NCBI RefSeq assembly: GCF_002266425.1
Contig: NZ_NPMN01000010.1
Location: 1 to 64,000, forward strand
DNA: 64,000 nt
Source: Tissierella sp. P1
Lineage (GTDB): Bacteria; Bacillota; Clostridia; Tissierellales; Tissierellaceae
Direction: 5' to 3'
Within the stretch, counting starts at the first letter, position 1. The number at the start of each line of letters is the position of its first letter. Shown here piece after piece: positions 8,282 to 17,974 of the stretch. A program made the position numbers and the translations under genes. Below the pieces are notes generated by a model. The model was not told the DNA's origin. It was given only the letters and a program-made list of their open reading frames with translations, and made no database searches.

Positions 8282-9358
8282 TTATCTGAATTCAACATCT
8301 CCAGATGAAGTACTAATATCAATAGATTTTTCCCCTGAACCTATTGTAGCTCTAAATCTGCCTTTTTCATTTTCTTTTATATTCATATCTACGGATGAAC
8401 TGAAATCGCCAGAAGAAGCTGAGCCTTTTATATTATAACTGGCATCATCACTAAGGTTGATGGAAACATCGCCAGAACTAGTAGAGATTTTCATATTTCC
8501 ACTTACTTTCTCATTACCTAAAGAAATATCTCCAGAACTGGAAGTTACACTGATTTCACCTATAAATTTATCTAATTCGATATCACCGGAAGAAGTAGAT
8601 AATTTTAATGATTTTCCTTCTAAATTTTCTAATTCCAAATCACCAGAACTAGAGGAGATATTTATATCTTTTCCAATTAAATTCTTCATATAGATATCTC
8701 CAGAAGAAGTAGAAGTATTAAAATCATCTTTGAATGATTTAGGTACAAATACTTCTAGAACAACATCAGATTCTACAACTGAATAACTATTGACGTTTGA
8801 TTCAAGTTTAATATTTAGCTTATTAGATATTTTTTCAACTTTTAAACTAGGTACTACATTAGTCCTCATTTTGCCATAATAACGAACACGAACATCGTCT
8901 CTATCCTCTGAAGTAACTTTAACATCTATAAAGGGAGAAGAGACAACTATATTATTTATTCCGTCTATTTCAGCTAATTTCTCTTCATCAATTGTTTCCC
9001 ATTTTACATCTTTAGAATTCATTCCAAACCAACCCCAATTCCAATTGTTGTCAATATTAACTCTGGATTTACCATTTTCATTAAATTTTATCCCGTCCCA
9101 TCCAATTCTGACTTCATCTCCGCCATCATCTACCTTTATTCCATTCCATCCTATAGATACATGTTCATTTCCATCCCTAATTTCGATTCCATCTGTACCT
9201 ATCTTTACTATCCCATCCCTAGATCTAATATTTAATAAATTGCCAGACTTAGAACTTACAAAGCTATAATTATCATTATATCTTAGGGACAAAAAACCTA
9301 CTCCAAGAGCAATTAAAGCAACAGCTACTAAAATTGGAACAAATTTTCTCATATTCAT
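8282..9358 (-). CDS. DUF4097-type beta-strand repeat protein, membrane-anchored
   Basis: Protein of 358 residues with one N-terminal membrane segment (FVPILVAVALIALGVGFLSL). A glycine/aspartate-rich region follows with three repeats of the IxIGxDGIK(F/V) kind at about 50-95. The C-terminal half (about 135-358) is a beta-helix-like DUF4097 repeat domain with at least seven STSSGD/SSSGD turns at about 20-residue spacing. Its function is unknown; related proteins accompany PadR/HAAS cassettes and are thought to belong to cell-envelope stress or anti-sigma-like systems. It is the last gene of a three-gene operon, 12 bases after the HAAS gene. Confidence 0.85.
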   Translation of the reverse strand: MNMRKFVPILVAVALIALGVGFLSLRYNDNYSFVSSKSGNLLNIRSRDGIVKIGTDGIEIRDGNEHVSIGWNGIKVDDGGDEVRIGWDGIKFNENGKSRVNIDNNWNWGWFGMNSKDVKWETIDEEKLAEIDGINNIVVSSPFIDVKVTSEDRDDVRVRYYGKMRTNVVPSLKVEKISNKLNIKLESNVNSYSVVESDVVLEVFVPKSFKDDFNTSTSSGDIYMKNLIGKDINISSSSGDLELENLEGKSLKLSTSSGDIELDKFIGEISVTSSSGDISLGNEKVSGNMKISTSSGDVSINLSDDASYNIKGSASSGDFSSSVDMNIKENEKGRFRATIGSGEKSIDISTSSGDVEFR

Positions 9359-9370
9359 TTTTGAAACCTC

Positions 9371-9940
9371 CTATTTATTAATTGTTTCTACATTCCATTT
9401 AATATATTTCATTACAAGTTTATAAAATCCTTTTGTTAGATATACTGACAGTATTATTCCCAATGCGCCTAATGCAAGTAACCCTATACCGAATGATATA
9501 GAAGTAAGTATGTGAGGTGATGGTATTGGAGTAAAAATAGTAATTGGAAATCCAAATAAAATTACAATTCCACCGATTACACAACTAACAGAAACGCCAT
9601 ATAATCCAATTAATAAGGCTACTAGAGACATAAAAGGAGCAATTACTACCACTAGGTTAAATCCTATTAACAATAATGTGACCAACAGTTTTCTTGTAGT
9701 ATCATTGGAGGAATCTGTATTATAACTATTTCTATTATAGTTGGGTCTATACATTGTTCTATAATTACTAGCTACTTCTCTAGGATCTCCTAATTCATTA
9801 GATATTTCTTCTTCTGATTTGCCTTTGGAAATACCTATATCAAAATGTTCATTATAGTCTGATAGAATATCTTCTAACTCATCTGTAGGTAAACCTTGTA
9901 AAGATATTCTTAATCTATCTAAATATTCTTTTTTACTCAT
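9371..9940 (-). CDS. HAAS/DUF1700 domain membrane protein
   Basis: Protein of 189 residues. An N-terminal HAAS-type helical domain ([15 protein letters not shown], then a [10 protein letters not shown] segment and a [12 protein letters not shown] segment) is typical of DUF1700 proteins. Three to four membrane segments follow. HAAS domains occur next to PadR regulators and are thought to link membrane events to the regulator. The gene overlaps padR by four bases (ATGA), so translation is probably coupled. Function beyond the family is not known. Confidence 0.85.
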   Translation of the reverse strand: MSKKEYLDRLRISLQGLPTDELEDILSDYNEHFDIGISKGKSEEEISNELGDPREVASNYRTMYRPNYNRNSYNTDSSNDTTRKLLVTLLLIGFNLVVVIAPFMSLVALLIGLYGVSVSCVIGGIVILFGFPITIFTPIPSPHILTSISFGIGLLALGALGIILSVYLTKGFYKLVMKYIKWNVETINK

Positions 9941-10254
9941 GATAACTCACCCCTTAATATGCTATTTACTCCATCAATAAAACTCTGCCATTCTATTTCT
10001 AATTCCTCATAAACTTCCTCGCCTCTATCAGTCAATTTATAGTATTTTCTCGGAGGACCCTCTTGAGATTCCTCTAGATAAGTAGTTACATATCCTTCGG
10101 CTCTAAACTTTCTAAGTAAGGGATAGATAGTTCCCTCAGAAATATTTATATATTGTGAGATATGTTCAACCAACTCATAACCATAAAAGTCTTTTCTATC
10201 TAGCAAGGAAAGAACACAAAGCTCTAAGACACCTTTTTTAAATTGAATATTCAT
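9937..10254 (-). CDS. PadR family transcriptional regulator
   Basis: Cytoplasmic winged-helix repressor of 105 residues, the short PadR subfamily with a single C-terminal dimer helix. The wing-helix core reads [14 protein letters not shown], then [18 protein letters not shown] (recognition helix) and [13 protein letters not shown] (wing). It leads the operon with the HAAS and DUF4097 genes and probably represses its own promoter. A short palindrome (ACTATAGT) overlaps the -10 element and is an operator candidate. Confidence 0.93.
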   Translation of the reverse strand: MNIQFKKGVLELCVLSLLDRKDFYGYELVEHISQYINISEGTIYPLLRKFRAEGYVTTYLEESQEGPPRKYYKLTDRGEEVYEELEIEWQSFIDGVNSILRGELS

Positions 10255-10287
10255 AAGCTTCTCTCCCTATTATTATATATTGACTAT

Positions 10288-10316
10288 AGTATATCATATG
10301 CTACCTTTTAATACAA
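10288..10316 (-). promoter_or_regulatory. Promoter of the padR-HAAS-DUF4097 operon
   Basis: On the minus strand, TTGTAT (10311-10316) and TATACT (10288-10293) are 17 bases apart. The palindrome ACTATAGT beside the -10 element is a possible PadR site, but this is unproven. Confidence 0.7.
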
Positions 10317-10367
10317 GGTACTAAAATAAAAAAATAATGATTAAATAGGCGATAAATATAAAGGATG

Positions 10368-10394
10368 AAAAAGACAGGAGAAACATCTCCTGCC
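10368..10394 (-). terminator. Terminator of rodA
   Basis: On the minus strand GGCAGGAG-ATGTTT-CTCCTGTC is followed by TTTTT, just behind the rodA stop. Confidence 0.85.
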
Positions 10395-10396
10395 AG

Positions 10397-11503
10397 CTAA
10401 AAACTTAATTCTTCTCTATGAACGCTTACGCTTAATATTATTCCTATACAAATCATATTAGATAATTGGAATGTACCACCATGACTGATAAATGGCAATG
10501 GGATTCCTGTTATAGGCATGAGACCCATAGTCATTCCAATATTTTCCCATATATGGAAGAGAAACATGGCTGTAAATCCTACTATCATTAAAGAACCGAA
10601 CAAATCTTTAGATTTTCTAGCTATTAAAATAAATCTACTAAGTAATATAAAATATAGAAAAATAAGCCCAAGTCCTCCCATAAGCCCAAGTTCTTCTCCT
10701 ATGACAGAAAATATAAAGTCTGTTTGTTTTTCAGGTATATAGTTAAATTGGGTCTGTGCGCCTTGAAATAAGCCTCTGCCAAAGATTTTGCCAGAACCAA
10801 TAGCAATTTTGCCCTGATGGGCTTGGAGTCCCGAATCAGCTAAATCTCTCTCAGGGTCTAAGAAATTCAAAATACGATTTTTTTGATAATCACCAAGCTT
10901 AAACCATAGTAGAGGAAGACTAAATAGTCCAATTAAAAATGTATAGCCAATATATTTCCACTTGATTCCAGCAATAAATAACATTACAGCTATGAAAAAG
11001 ATAAAAACCATAGCCGTACCGGCATCAGGCTGAAGAAGTATAAGAACAACTGGAGCAAAAGCGAAGGCCAATATTTTTAGCAAAGTGAAAGGATCATTTA
11101 TATTTTCTTTATGATTATCTATAAATTTAGCTAAGGAAATAATTAAACCAATTTTTACAAATTCAGCAGGCTGAAAGGTTATAGGACCTACAGTAAGCCA
11201 TGAGCGAGAACCCCAATCTTTATCACCCGTACCAAATACAAGAACGGCTATAAGTAAAATATTACATACTGCATAAATAGGTATATAAAGTTTCCCTAGA
11301 AACTCATAATCTAATAAGACTAATATAATAATGGCAACCAGTCCAATGATAGTAGCTATTCCTTGAGTCTTTACATATGACATAGTTTCTTTGCTTAGAG
11401 TTGCACTCTTTATCATAAGTAGACCATAGCCGCAAAGTAATAAAGTGGTTAAAAATAATATATAGTCAAATTTTTTATAAGCTTTCTTTTTAAAGTTGAA
11501 CAT
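10397..11503 (-). CDS. rodA: Rod shape-determining protein RodA (SEDS glycosyltransferase)
   Basis: Multi-pass membrane protein of the FtsW/RodA/SpoVE family, a peptidoglycan glycosyltransferase that works with a class B penicillin-binding protein in side-wall growth. The 368-residue length fits RodA. About ten membrane segments are visible, with WLTVGPITFQPAEFVKI, QPDAGTAMVF, HQGKIAIGSG and the SEDS signature IPLPFISHGGT near the end. The start chosen is the ATG at 11503, after AAAGGAAG; an upstream extension adds charged residues atypical of the family. It stands alone here, not beside mreBCD or minCD. Confidence 0.92.
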   Translation of the reverse strand: MFNFKKKAYKKFDYILFLTTLLLCGYGLLMIKSATLSKETMSYVKTQGIATIIGLVAIIILVLLDYEFLGKLYIPIYAVCNILLIAVLVFGTGDKDWGSRSWLTVGPITFQPAEFVKIGLIISLAKFIDNHKENINDPFTLLKILAFAFAPVVLILLQPDAGTAMVFIFFIAVMLFIAGIKWKYIGYTFLIGLFSLPLLWFKLGDYQKNRILNFLDPERDLADSGLQAHQGKIAIGSGKIFGRGLFQGAQTQFNYIPEKQTDFIFSVIGEELGLMGGLGLIFLYFILLSRFILIARKSKDLFGSLMIVGFTAMFLFHIWENIGMTMGLMPITGIPLPFISHGGTFQLSNMICIGIILSVSVHREELSF

Positions 11504-11655
11504 TATACTACTTCCTTTCATCAGATAAGTTACCAGTAAAAACCAAAAATTCTCTATTTTCGCCTTAAATTCAATTATAACATATTTTATTCTTTTGAAA
11601 TAGTTAAAAATAGGTGACAATATGGTATTATAATATATAAGAAAGGATGATTAGA

Positions 11656-12486
11656 ATGTTAAATATTGGTTGCCATTTGTCTATTTCTAAAGGATTTTAT
11701 AATGCAGCACTAGATGCAGTATCTATAGGGGCTAATACATTTCAATTTTTCACAAGAAATCCTAGAGGTGGTAAGGCAAAAGAAATTGATATGGAAGATA
11801 TAAATAAACTTAAAGAGTTAATGATAGAGCATAAATTTGTACCACTTTTTGCTCATGGAGCTTACACTATGAATCTTGCTTCAGATAAGGAAGAAACTAG
11901 GGAATTTGCAAATATGATATTAAGGGATGATTTAGAAAGACTTAAGCTAATTCCAAATACCTATTATGTATTTCATCCAGGATCTCATGTAGGACAAGGG
12001 AGTGAAAAAGGTATAGAATTTATAGTAAACGCTCTCAATGAAGCAATAGATGAAGATAATGAGACAATAGTATTATTAGAAGGCATGTCAGGTAAAGGTA
12101 CAGAAATAGGAAGAAATATGGAAGAGCTTAAATCTATAATAGATGGTGTGAAAAATAATAAAAATATTGGAATCTGCATAGATAGCTGCCATTTATATTC
12201 AGCTGGTTATGATATAGTCAATAACTTAGATGGGGTATTGGAAGAGATAGACAAAATAATTGGTATAGATAGATTAAAAGCAGTCCATCTTAATGATAGT
12301 AAGGTAGAGTTTGGATCTAATAAGGATAGACATGAAGTCATAGGAGAAGGCACTATTGGACTAGATGCAATAATAAATATAATCAATCACCCATTGTTAA
12401 GAAATTTGCCTTTTAATCTAGAGACACCAAATGAATTAGATGGCTATAAGAAGGAAATTGAAATGCTTAGAAGGGAATATAGATGA
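11656..12486 (+). CDS. nfo: Deoxyribonuclease IV (apurinic/apyrimidinic endonuclease)
   Basis: Zinc-dependent AP endonuclease of base excision repair, a TIM barrel of 276 residues. Family motifs appear in order: [86 protein letters not shown] and the late LETPN. The ATG at 11656 is used because AAAGGATGA stands at the right distance; an ATG at 11647 has no ribosome site. It overlaps queG by four bases. Confidence 0.95.
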   Translation: MLNIGCHLSISKGFYNAALDAVSIGANTFQFFTRNPRGGKAKEIDMEDINKLKELMIEHKFVPLFAHGAYTMNLASDKEETREFANMILRDDLERLKLIPNTYYVFHPGSHVGQGSEKGIEFIVNALNEAIDEDNETIVLLEGMSGKGTEIGRNMEELKSIIDGVKNNKNIGICIDSCHLYSAGYDIVNNLDGVLEEIDKIIGIDRLKAVHLNDSKVEFGSNKDRHEVIGEGTIGLDAIINIINHPLLRNLPFNLETPNELDGYKKEIEMLRREYR

Positions 12487-13514
12487 ATTCATTAAATCAA
12501 TATATAATTGATAAATCTAAGGAGTTAAATATAGATATCTGTGGTTTTACAGATTCATTACCATTAGATAAATTACAGGATTATCTTATCTATAGGGAAA
12601 AAATCAATATAAAAACTGAATTTGAGGAAAATGATATAGATAAAAGAATTGATCCTAAACTTACTATGCCTAATTGTAGATCTATTATAGTTGTAGGGCT
12701 TTCTTATAATGTAGATTATACTGAAAAGCCAGATTATCTATTAAAAGGAAAATTATCAAAATCTACTTATGGTATAGATTATCATAAAGTATTGAAACAA
12801 AAAATAGAGGAACTTATTCAAGAGATAAAAAAAGTTGTAGAATTTGAATATAAATATTTTGTAGACACTGGTCCCTTAATAGACCGAGAATTGGCAAAAA
12901 AAGCTGGCGTTGGATATTATGGGAAAAATTCTTCCATTATAAATGATGAATATGGATCATTTGTGTTTTTAGGTTATATATTAACTAATTTAGATCTAGA
13001 ATTCAGCAAAGAAGCATCAAACAAATGCGGAGACTGTGATTTATGTCTAAGAGCATGCCCCACTGGTGCATTGGAAGGTCCTTATAAATTTAATCCTAAG
13101 AAATGTATATCATATCTAACTCAAACAAAGAATGATATACCTGTTTCCCTTCGGGAAAAAATGGGAATAAAAATATATGGATGTGATACCTGCCAATTAG
13201 TTTGTCCTAAAAATAAAGATATAAAAAAATCTAACCATAAAGAATTTATACCAGAGATAACTAGGGGGTATATGGATATAGAGGAACTGTTATCCATTTC
13301 TAATAGAGAGTTTAATAAAAAATATGGGGATATGGCTGGCAGTTGGAGAGGAAAGAACATACTAAAGAGAAATGCAATAATTGCCTTAGGTAATATGAAA
13401 AAAGAGGAAAATATACATCTTCTTATACCCATGCTAAAGGATTCTAACCCTATGATAAGAGAGTATGCAGAATGGGCAATAGTTAATATTTTTTTTAACA
13501 ATTGTATCCACTAA
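12483..13514 (+). CDS. queG: Epoxyqueuosine reductase
   Basis: Catalyses the last step of queuosine synthesis, reduction of epoxyqueuosine to queuosine in tRNA, using cobalamin and two [4Fe-4S] clusters. The 343-residue protein has the N-terminal DUF1730-type domain, [18 protein letters not shown] with the catalytic Asp region, then ferredoxin cysteines [12 protein letters not shown] and CDTCQLVCP, and a C-terminal HEAT-like helical tail. It overlaps nfo by ATGA. Its dependence on cobalamin fits the heavy B12 investment elsewhere in the window. Confidence 0.93.
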   Translation: MNSLNQYIIDKSKELNIDICGFTDSLPLDKLQDYLIYREKINIKTEFEENDIDKRIDPKLTMPNCRSIIVVGLSYNVDYTEKPDYLLKGKLSKSTYGIDYHKVLKQKIEELIQEIKKVVEFEYKYFVDTGPLIDRELAKKAGVGYYGKNSSIINDEYGSFVFLGYILTNLDLEFSKEASNKCGDCDLCLRACPTGALEGPYKFNPKKCISYLTQTKNDIPVSLREKMGIKIYGCDTCQLVCPKNKDIKKSNHKEFIPEITRGYMDIEELLSISNREFNKKYGDMAGSWRGKNILKRNAIIALGNMKKEENIHLLIPMLKDSNPMIREYAEWAIVNIFFNNCIH

Positions 13515-13576
13515 ATAATAAATATATGTTATAATAGAATTGTGTTACATATTAGAAAATTTAGGGAGGTCTTACT

Positions 13577-14768
13577 GTGTCTAATGTTCACGAATTAAGT
13601 TTTTTAAAAGAAAAAATTGAGGAATTAAAAAAAGATGGTGTTTATAGGACGTTGCCTGTACTAGGAACTCCAAGCCAAGCAGAGGTAATATTAAATGGAA
13701 AAAATGTTATAAATTTATCTTCAAATAACTATCTTGGATTTGCAAATCATCCTAGATTAAAAAGAGCTGCTATTGAAGCTGTTGAAAAATATGGTTGGCA
13801 GTCTCAGGTGCAGTTAGAACTATTATAGGAAATATGGACATTCATGAGAACTTAGAAGCCCTTATAGCTAAATTTAAAGGAGACGAGGCAGCATTCTTAT
13901 ATCAATCAGCTTTTAATTGTAATGCAGGTACTATTCAAGCAATAACAGAAGCAGGAGATATAATAATATCTGATGAATTAAATCATGCTTCAATAATAGA
14001 TGGCTGTAGATTATCAAAGGCTTCAAAGGGTGTTTATAAGCACTCAGATATGGATAGCCTAGAAGCAGTATTAAAAGATGCTAGAGATAAATATAAGAAT
14101 ATCTTAATTATTACTGACGGTGTATTTAGTATGGATGGAGATATAGCAAAGCTCCTGAAATAGTTGAACTAGCAGAAAAATACGAAGCTATGACCTATGT
14201 AGATGACTCACATGGTTCAGGAGTATTAGGTAGAAGCGGAAGGGGTACTATTGACCATTTTGGATTACACGGTAGAGTAGATTTTGGAATGGGATGTCTT
14301 TCTAAGGCCATAGGTGTAATGGGAGGATATGTAGCTGGTTCCAAGACTGTATATGAATGGTTAAGTCATAGGGCAAGACCAGTATTATTCAGTACATCTT
14401 TACCACCAGCAGCTGTTGGAGCAATTACTGAGGCAATAACTATGCTGATGGAATCAACAGAATACACTGATAAGCTATGGGAGAATGCTAAATATTGGAA
14501 ATCAAAGATTGGCAGTCTTGGATTTGACACAGGACATAGTGAAACTCCAATTACTCCAGTAATTATTGGAGATGAAGCAAAGACTATGGAATTCAGTAGA
14601 AAGCTACTTGAAAACGGAGTTTTCGTATCAGGTATTGTATTCCCAACAGTTCCAAGAGGAACAGGAAGAGTTAGATGTATGGTAACTGCGGAACACACAA
14701 AGGAACAGCTAGACAGAGCAGCAGCTGTATTTGAAAAAGTAGGAAAAGAAATGAATATATTAAAATAA
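13577..14768 (+). CDS. kbl: 2-amino-3-ketobutyrate CoA ligase (glycine C-acetyltransferase), two frameshifts
   Basis: PLP enzyme that converts 2-amino-3-ketobutyrate and CoA to glycine and acetyl-CoA, linking threonine breakdown with glycine. The full product would be about 396 residues from the GTG at 13577 (AGGGAGG upstream). Recognisable segments are [15 protein letters not shown], then [39 protein letters not shown], and the PLP-lysine region [13 protein letters not shown]. The reading frame breaks near 13795 and again near 14153. Each is restored by one added base, giving KYG-LAVSGAV and [15 protein letters not shown]. Either a pseudogene or two sequence errors; the intact motifs favour errors. 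Confidence 0.85.
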
Positions 14769-14771
14769 TTG

Positions 14772-14797
14772 AAAGGGAGAGATATTCTCCCTTTTTC
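14772..14797 (+). terminator. Terminator behind kbl
   Basis: AAAGGGAGA-GATAT-TCTCCCTTT is followed by TTC and a T-rich run. Confidence 0.85.
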
Positions 14798-14850
14798 TTT
14801 TATAATCCAATAAGAAAGTTCTTATTTATTTATTTTATTTAACTTAACTA

Positions 14851-14938
14851 GAACTTGCTATGACCCTAATGAGTTTTAAGCAGATTGCCGAAATCTTTGA
14901 TTTCGTATAAGTCACTTATGCAATGGTCAAAAAAGGCC
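14851..14938 (+). repeat. Intergenic repeat element, copy 1
   Basis: About 88 bases that match 50726-50812 at near 90 percent by eye. Both contain GAGTTTTAAGCAGATT, CCGAAATC-TTT-GATTTC (a small hairpin) and end in AAAAAAGGC followed by an AT-rich tail. No open reading frame is conserved. It sits alone between kbl and the DUF503 gene. It could be a small structured RNA or a miniature mobile repeat. Confidence 0.75.
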
Positions 14939-15023
14939 TCTTTAATATAATAGGTTTTTTATAGAAGATTTTTTTACATAGAATAAGATAAAGGGTAAAA
15001 TATATACTATAGAGGTGATACTA

Positions 15024-15305
15024 GTGATAATAGGAGCTTGTAGGGTTAAACTACTAATATATGAATCAAATTCTCTGAAGGATAAAAGACATACTATAAA
15101 AAGCATAATAGGAAGGATACAATCAAGATTCAATGTTTCAATAGCAGAGATAGATTTAAATGATAGTTGGAGATCATCTATAATTGGATTTGCTTGTGTG
15201 ACAAATGATACAAATCTTGCTAACCAAATTTTGTCAAATGTGATAAAATTTATAGATGAGGATGGTAGAGTGGAAATATTAGAATATCAAATAGAAATAT
15301 TGTAG
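15024..15305 (+). CDS. DUF503 family (YlxP-like) protein
   Basis: Small protein of 93 residues with the full YlxP/DUF503 pattern: a first beta strand (GACRVKLLIYES), the LKDKRHTIKSIIGRIQSRF helix that gives the family its name, VSIAEIDLNDSWRSSIIGF, and a final strand EILEYQIEIL. The start is the GTG at 15024, placed after GAGGTGAT. In bacilli ylxP sits in the nusA-infB operon; here it precedes nth. Its role is uncertain; ribosome-associated functions have been suggested for the family. Confidence 0.9.
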   Translation: MIIGACRVKLLIYESNSLKDKRHTIKSIIGRIQSRFNVSIAEIDLNDSWRSSIIGFACVTNDTNLANQILSNVIKFIDEDGRVEILEYQIEIL

Positions 15306-15313
15306 GTGAGAAA

Positions 15314-15964
15314 ATGAAAAAGATGTTATCAAAAAAAGAAATAAAAATAGTCTTAGAAAAACTTATGGAAAGATTTCCAGATGCAAAGGCAGAATTAGAT
15401 TTTACAAATTCATTTGAGCTCTTGATAGCAACAATTCTATCAGCGCAATGCACAGATGTTCAAGTGAATAAGACTACATCAACTTTATTTAAAGAGCTTA
15501 AAACACCAGAAGATTATATAAAATTATCTGAAGAAGAACTGGGAACAAGAATTAAATCCTGTGGATTTTATAAGACCAAGAGTAAGAATATCTTAGAGAC
15601 ATGCAAGCTTCTTATAGAAAATCATAATAGTCAAGTTCCAGATACTATGGAAAAGCTGACTACTTTACCAGGTGTAGGTAGAAAAACTGCTAATGTAGTC
15701 TTGTCTAATGCCTTTGATACTCCAGCAATTGCTGTTGATACTCATGTTTTTAGAGTAGCCAATAGAATAGGATTGGCTAATAGTGCCAATGTCCTAGATA
15801 CAGAAAGAGATTTAATGGATAATATAGAAAGAGAGATGTGGTCAAAGGCTCATCATTTATTAATTTTTCATGGAAGAAGAATTTGTAAGGCTAGAAAACC
15901 CTTATGTGATATATGCCCAATAACTGATTATTGTTTTTATTATAAAAAAGAAGTTAAACAATAG
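15314..15964 (+). CDS. nth: Endonuclease III
   Basis: Bifunctional DNA glycosylase and AP lyase that removes oxidised pyrimidines. The 216-residue protein shows the helix-hairpin-helix LTTLPGVGRKTANVVL with the catalytic lysine, the catalytic aspartate in VDTHVFRVANR, and a C-terminal [4Fe-4S] loop with four cysteines (C-x6-C-x2-C-x5-C, in CKARKPLCDICPITDYC). GGTGAG precedes the ATG. It starts 8 bases after the DUF503 gene and is followed closely by the FtsA-like gene, so the three are probably co-transcribed. Confidence 0.96.
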   Translation: MKKMLSKKEIKIVLEKLMERFPDAKAELDFTNSFELLIATILSAQCTDVQVNKTTSTLFKELKTPEDYIKLSEEELGTRIKSCGFYKTKSKNILETCKLLIENHNSQVPDTMEKLTTLPGVGRKTANVVLSNAFDTPAIAVDTHVFRVANRIGLANSANVLDTERDLMDNIEREMWSKAHHLLIFHGRRICKARKPLCDICPITDYCFYYKKEVKQ

Positions 15965-15979
15965 GAAGAAGGTGGTATT

Positions 15980-17944
15980 GTGAGAGATGAATTAATATTT
16001 TCTTTAGACATTGGAACTAGAACTATTATAGGGATAGTAGGAGAATATACTGAAGACGAAAGATTTAAAGTGTTAGCTTATTCCATAAGGGAACATAAGA
16101 AAAGAAACATGTACGATGGTCAAATTCATGACATTGATGGAGTAGTAAAGTTAGTTAAGGAAATAGTATTAGAATTAGAAGAAAAGACAGGTGAAAGACT
16201 AAAGGTTGTATCCATAGCTGCTGCTGGTCGGGCTCTTAAGACTCATAAAATTAGGATAGAAAAACATATTGATGGCTTAAAAGAGATAACTAAATTTGAT
16301 GTGGAGGCCCTAGAATTAGAGGCAATACAAAGGGCACAGGATGAAATAAATGAAGTAGAAATAAATAAGCACTTTAAATATTATAGTATAGGATATACTG
16401 TATCAGATTATTATTTAGATGAAGATAGAATTGAAAAGTTAGAAGGTCATAAGGGAGAGAGAATAGGCGTAGAACTTTTAGCCACATTCCTGCCTCAAAT
16501 AGTTATAGAAAGCTTATATTCTGTAATTTCGAGGGTGGGGTTAGAGATAGGGAGTATTACTCTTGAGCCGATCGCTGCAATTAATGTAGCTATAAAGAAA
16601 GAGTTAAGACTTCTTAATTTAGCACTGATAGATATTGGTGCAGGGACATCAGATATTGCTATTACCAAAGATGGGCAAATTACTTCCTATGCTATGACTT
16701 CCACTGCAGGAGATGAAATAACTGAAAGACTAGCAAAGGCATATTTACTTGATTTTAATAGTAGTGAAAAGCTGAAAGTAAATCTAAGCAAAAAAGAAGA
16801 ACATGAATTTGTAGATGTAGTAGGCATGCAATATAAATTAACTACTACTGAAATAGTAAATACCATAATAGATATAATTGAAAAGATTGCAGCAGAAGTA
16901 TCAGAAAGAATACTTGAATTTAATGGAAAATCACCAAATGCAGTATTTTTAATTGGTGGAAGTAGTCAAATGCCTATGTTAAAAGAAAGCATTGCGGAAA
17001 AACTTGGATTACCAAAGGAAAGAGTTGCCATAAGAGATGCATCTATCATTGAAAATATAGAGGGGCTAGAAGAGGTTAATGGGCCGGATATGATAACACC
17101 TATAGGAATTGCAATAGAAGGCGCCCAAGATAAATATAAAAACTTTATAAAGGTAAATTTTAATGGCGAAGAAATTCGTATATTTAATACTGAAGACATA
17201 AAGGTGTCAGATGTTTTAATACTGACAGGATATAATCCCAGAGATTTGCTGCCAAAGAAATCTAATGATTTCATATATTATCTAAATGGAAAGAAGAGAA
17301 TAATAAAAGGTAAAGAAGGGACTCAACCACAGATAATAGTAGATAAAGAACTTGCTAATTTAAAAACTAAACTTTATGATAAAGCTAATATAGAGATAAT
17401 CTCTAGTGTAGTAGAACCTTTAGTTATTCCATATCTTTATGATGTAGTGCAAATGGACAAGTCAGTATATTTTGAAGAGAAAGAAATAAACCTTGTTAAA
17501 ACTATCAAGATAAATGATGAAATAATAAACCATAATATTATTCTGAGTTCAGAAGTATATATTGAGGTTGAAGAAATAAAGACATTGGAAGAGTTAATAC
17601 TAGAATATAAAAAAGACATATCTATAGATGAATTCTTGGTAAATGGAGCTAAAGTATTTCATACTTATCAATTGAAAAAGGGAGATGTTATTAAAAGAAT
17701 AGTTGATATTAAAGAATATAATAATATAAGAGATAATGAAAAAAAGATTAAATTAGTAATAAATAATGAGGAAATGGAAATATACTATAAAAAGGATAAG
17801 TTTGTTTTTGTAGATATTTTCGACTATATAGATTTTGATTTATCTTCCTTAAGGGGAAAATTAATTCTGAAAGTAAATAATAGAGATGCAGAATACTTAG
17901 AAGAATTAAAGGACGGAGATAATATAAAAGTCTATTGGGAATAA
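15980..17944 (+). CDS. FtsA-like actin-fold protein with C-terminal extension
   Basis: Actin/HSP70-fold protein of 654 residues, much longer than canonical FtsA (about 420). The phosphate loop SLDIGTRTIIGIVG opens the protein, followed by an SHS2-like insertion, and phosphate-2 and adenosine motifs read LIDIGAGTSDIAI and VFLIGGSSQMPML. The C-terminal roughly 280 residues after the actin fold (about 375-654) form repeated small domains with beta-grasp-like character and no amphipathic membrane tail. This class of long FtsA-domain protein is common in Clostridia beside VanW genes. Start is GTG after AGAAGGTGG. A division or envelope role is inference. Confidence 0.85.
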   Translation: MRDELIFSLDIGTRTIIGIVGEYTEDERFKVLAYSIREHKKRNMYDGQIHDIDGVVKLVKEIVLELEEKTGERLKVVSIAAAGRALKTHKIRIEKHIDGLKEITKFDVEALELEAIQRAQDEINEVEINKHFKYYSIGYTVSDYYLDEDRIEKLEGHKGERIGVELLATFLPQIVIESLYSVISRVGLEIGSITLEPIAAINVAIKKELRLLNLALIDIGAGTSDIAITKDGQITSYAMTSTAGDEITERLAKAYLLDFNSSEKLKVNLSKKEEHEFVDVVGMQYKLTTTEIVNTIIDIIEKIAAEVSERILEFNGKSPNAVFLIGGSSQMPMLKESIAEKLGLPKERVAIRDASIIENIEGLEEVNGPDMITPIGIAIEGAQDKYKNFIKVNFNGEEIRIFNTEDIKVSDVLILTGYNPRDLLPKKSNDFIYYLNGKKRIIKGKEGTQPQIIVDKELANLKTKLYDKANIEIISSVVEPLVIPYLYDVVQMDKSVYFEEKEINLVKTIKINDEIINHNIILSSEVYIEVEEIKTLEELILEYKKDISIDEFLVNGAKVFHTYQLKKGDVIKRIVDIKEYNNIRDNEKKIKLVINNEEMEIYYKKDKFVFVDIFDYIDFDLSSLRGKLILKVNNRDAEYLEELKDGDNIKVYWE

Positions 17945-17974
17945 AATATTAATACTCTGGGCTGGAGGATTTAA

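Noticed and set aside
8457-8693. Plus-strand open frame of 78 codons opposite the DUF4097 gene
   Set aside because: It mirrors the SSGD repeats of the minus-strand gene, has no ribosome site and no family resemblance.
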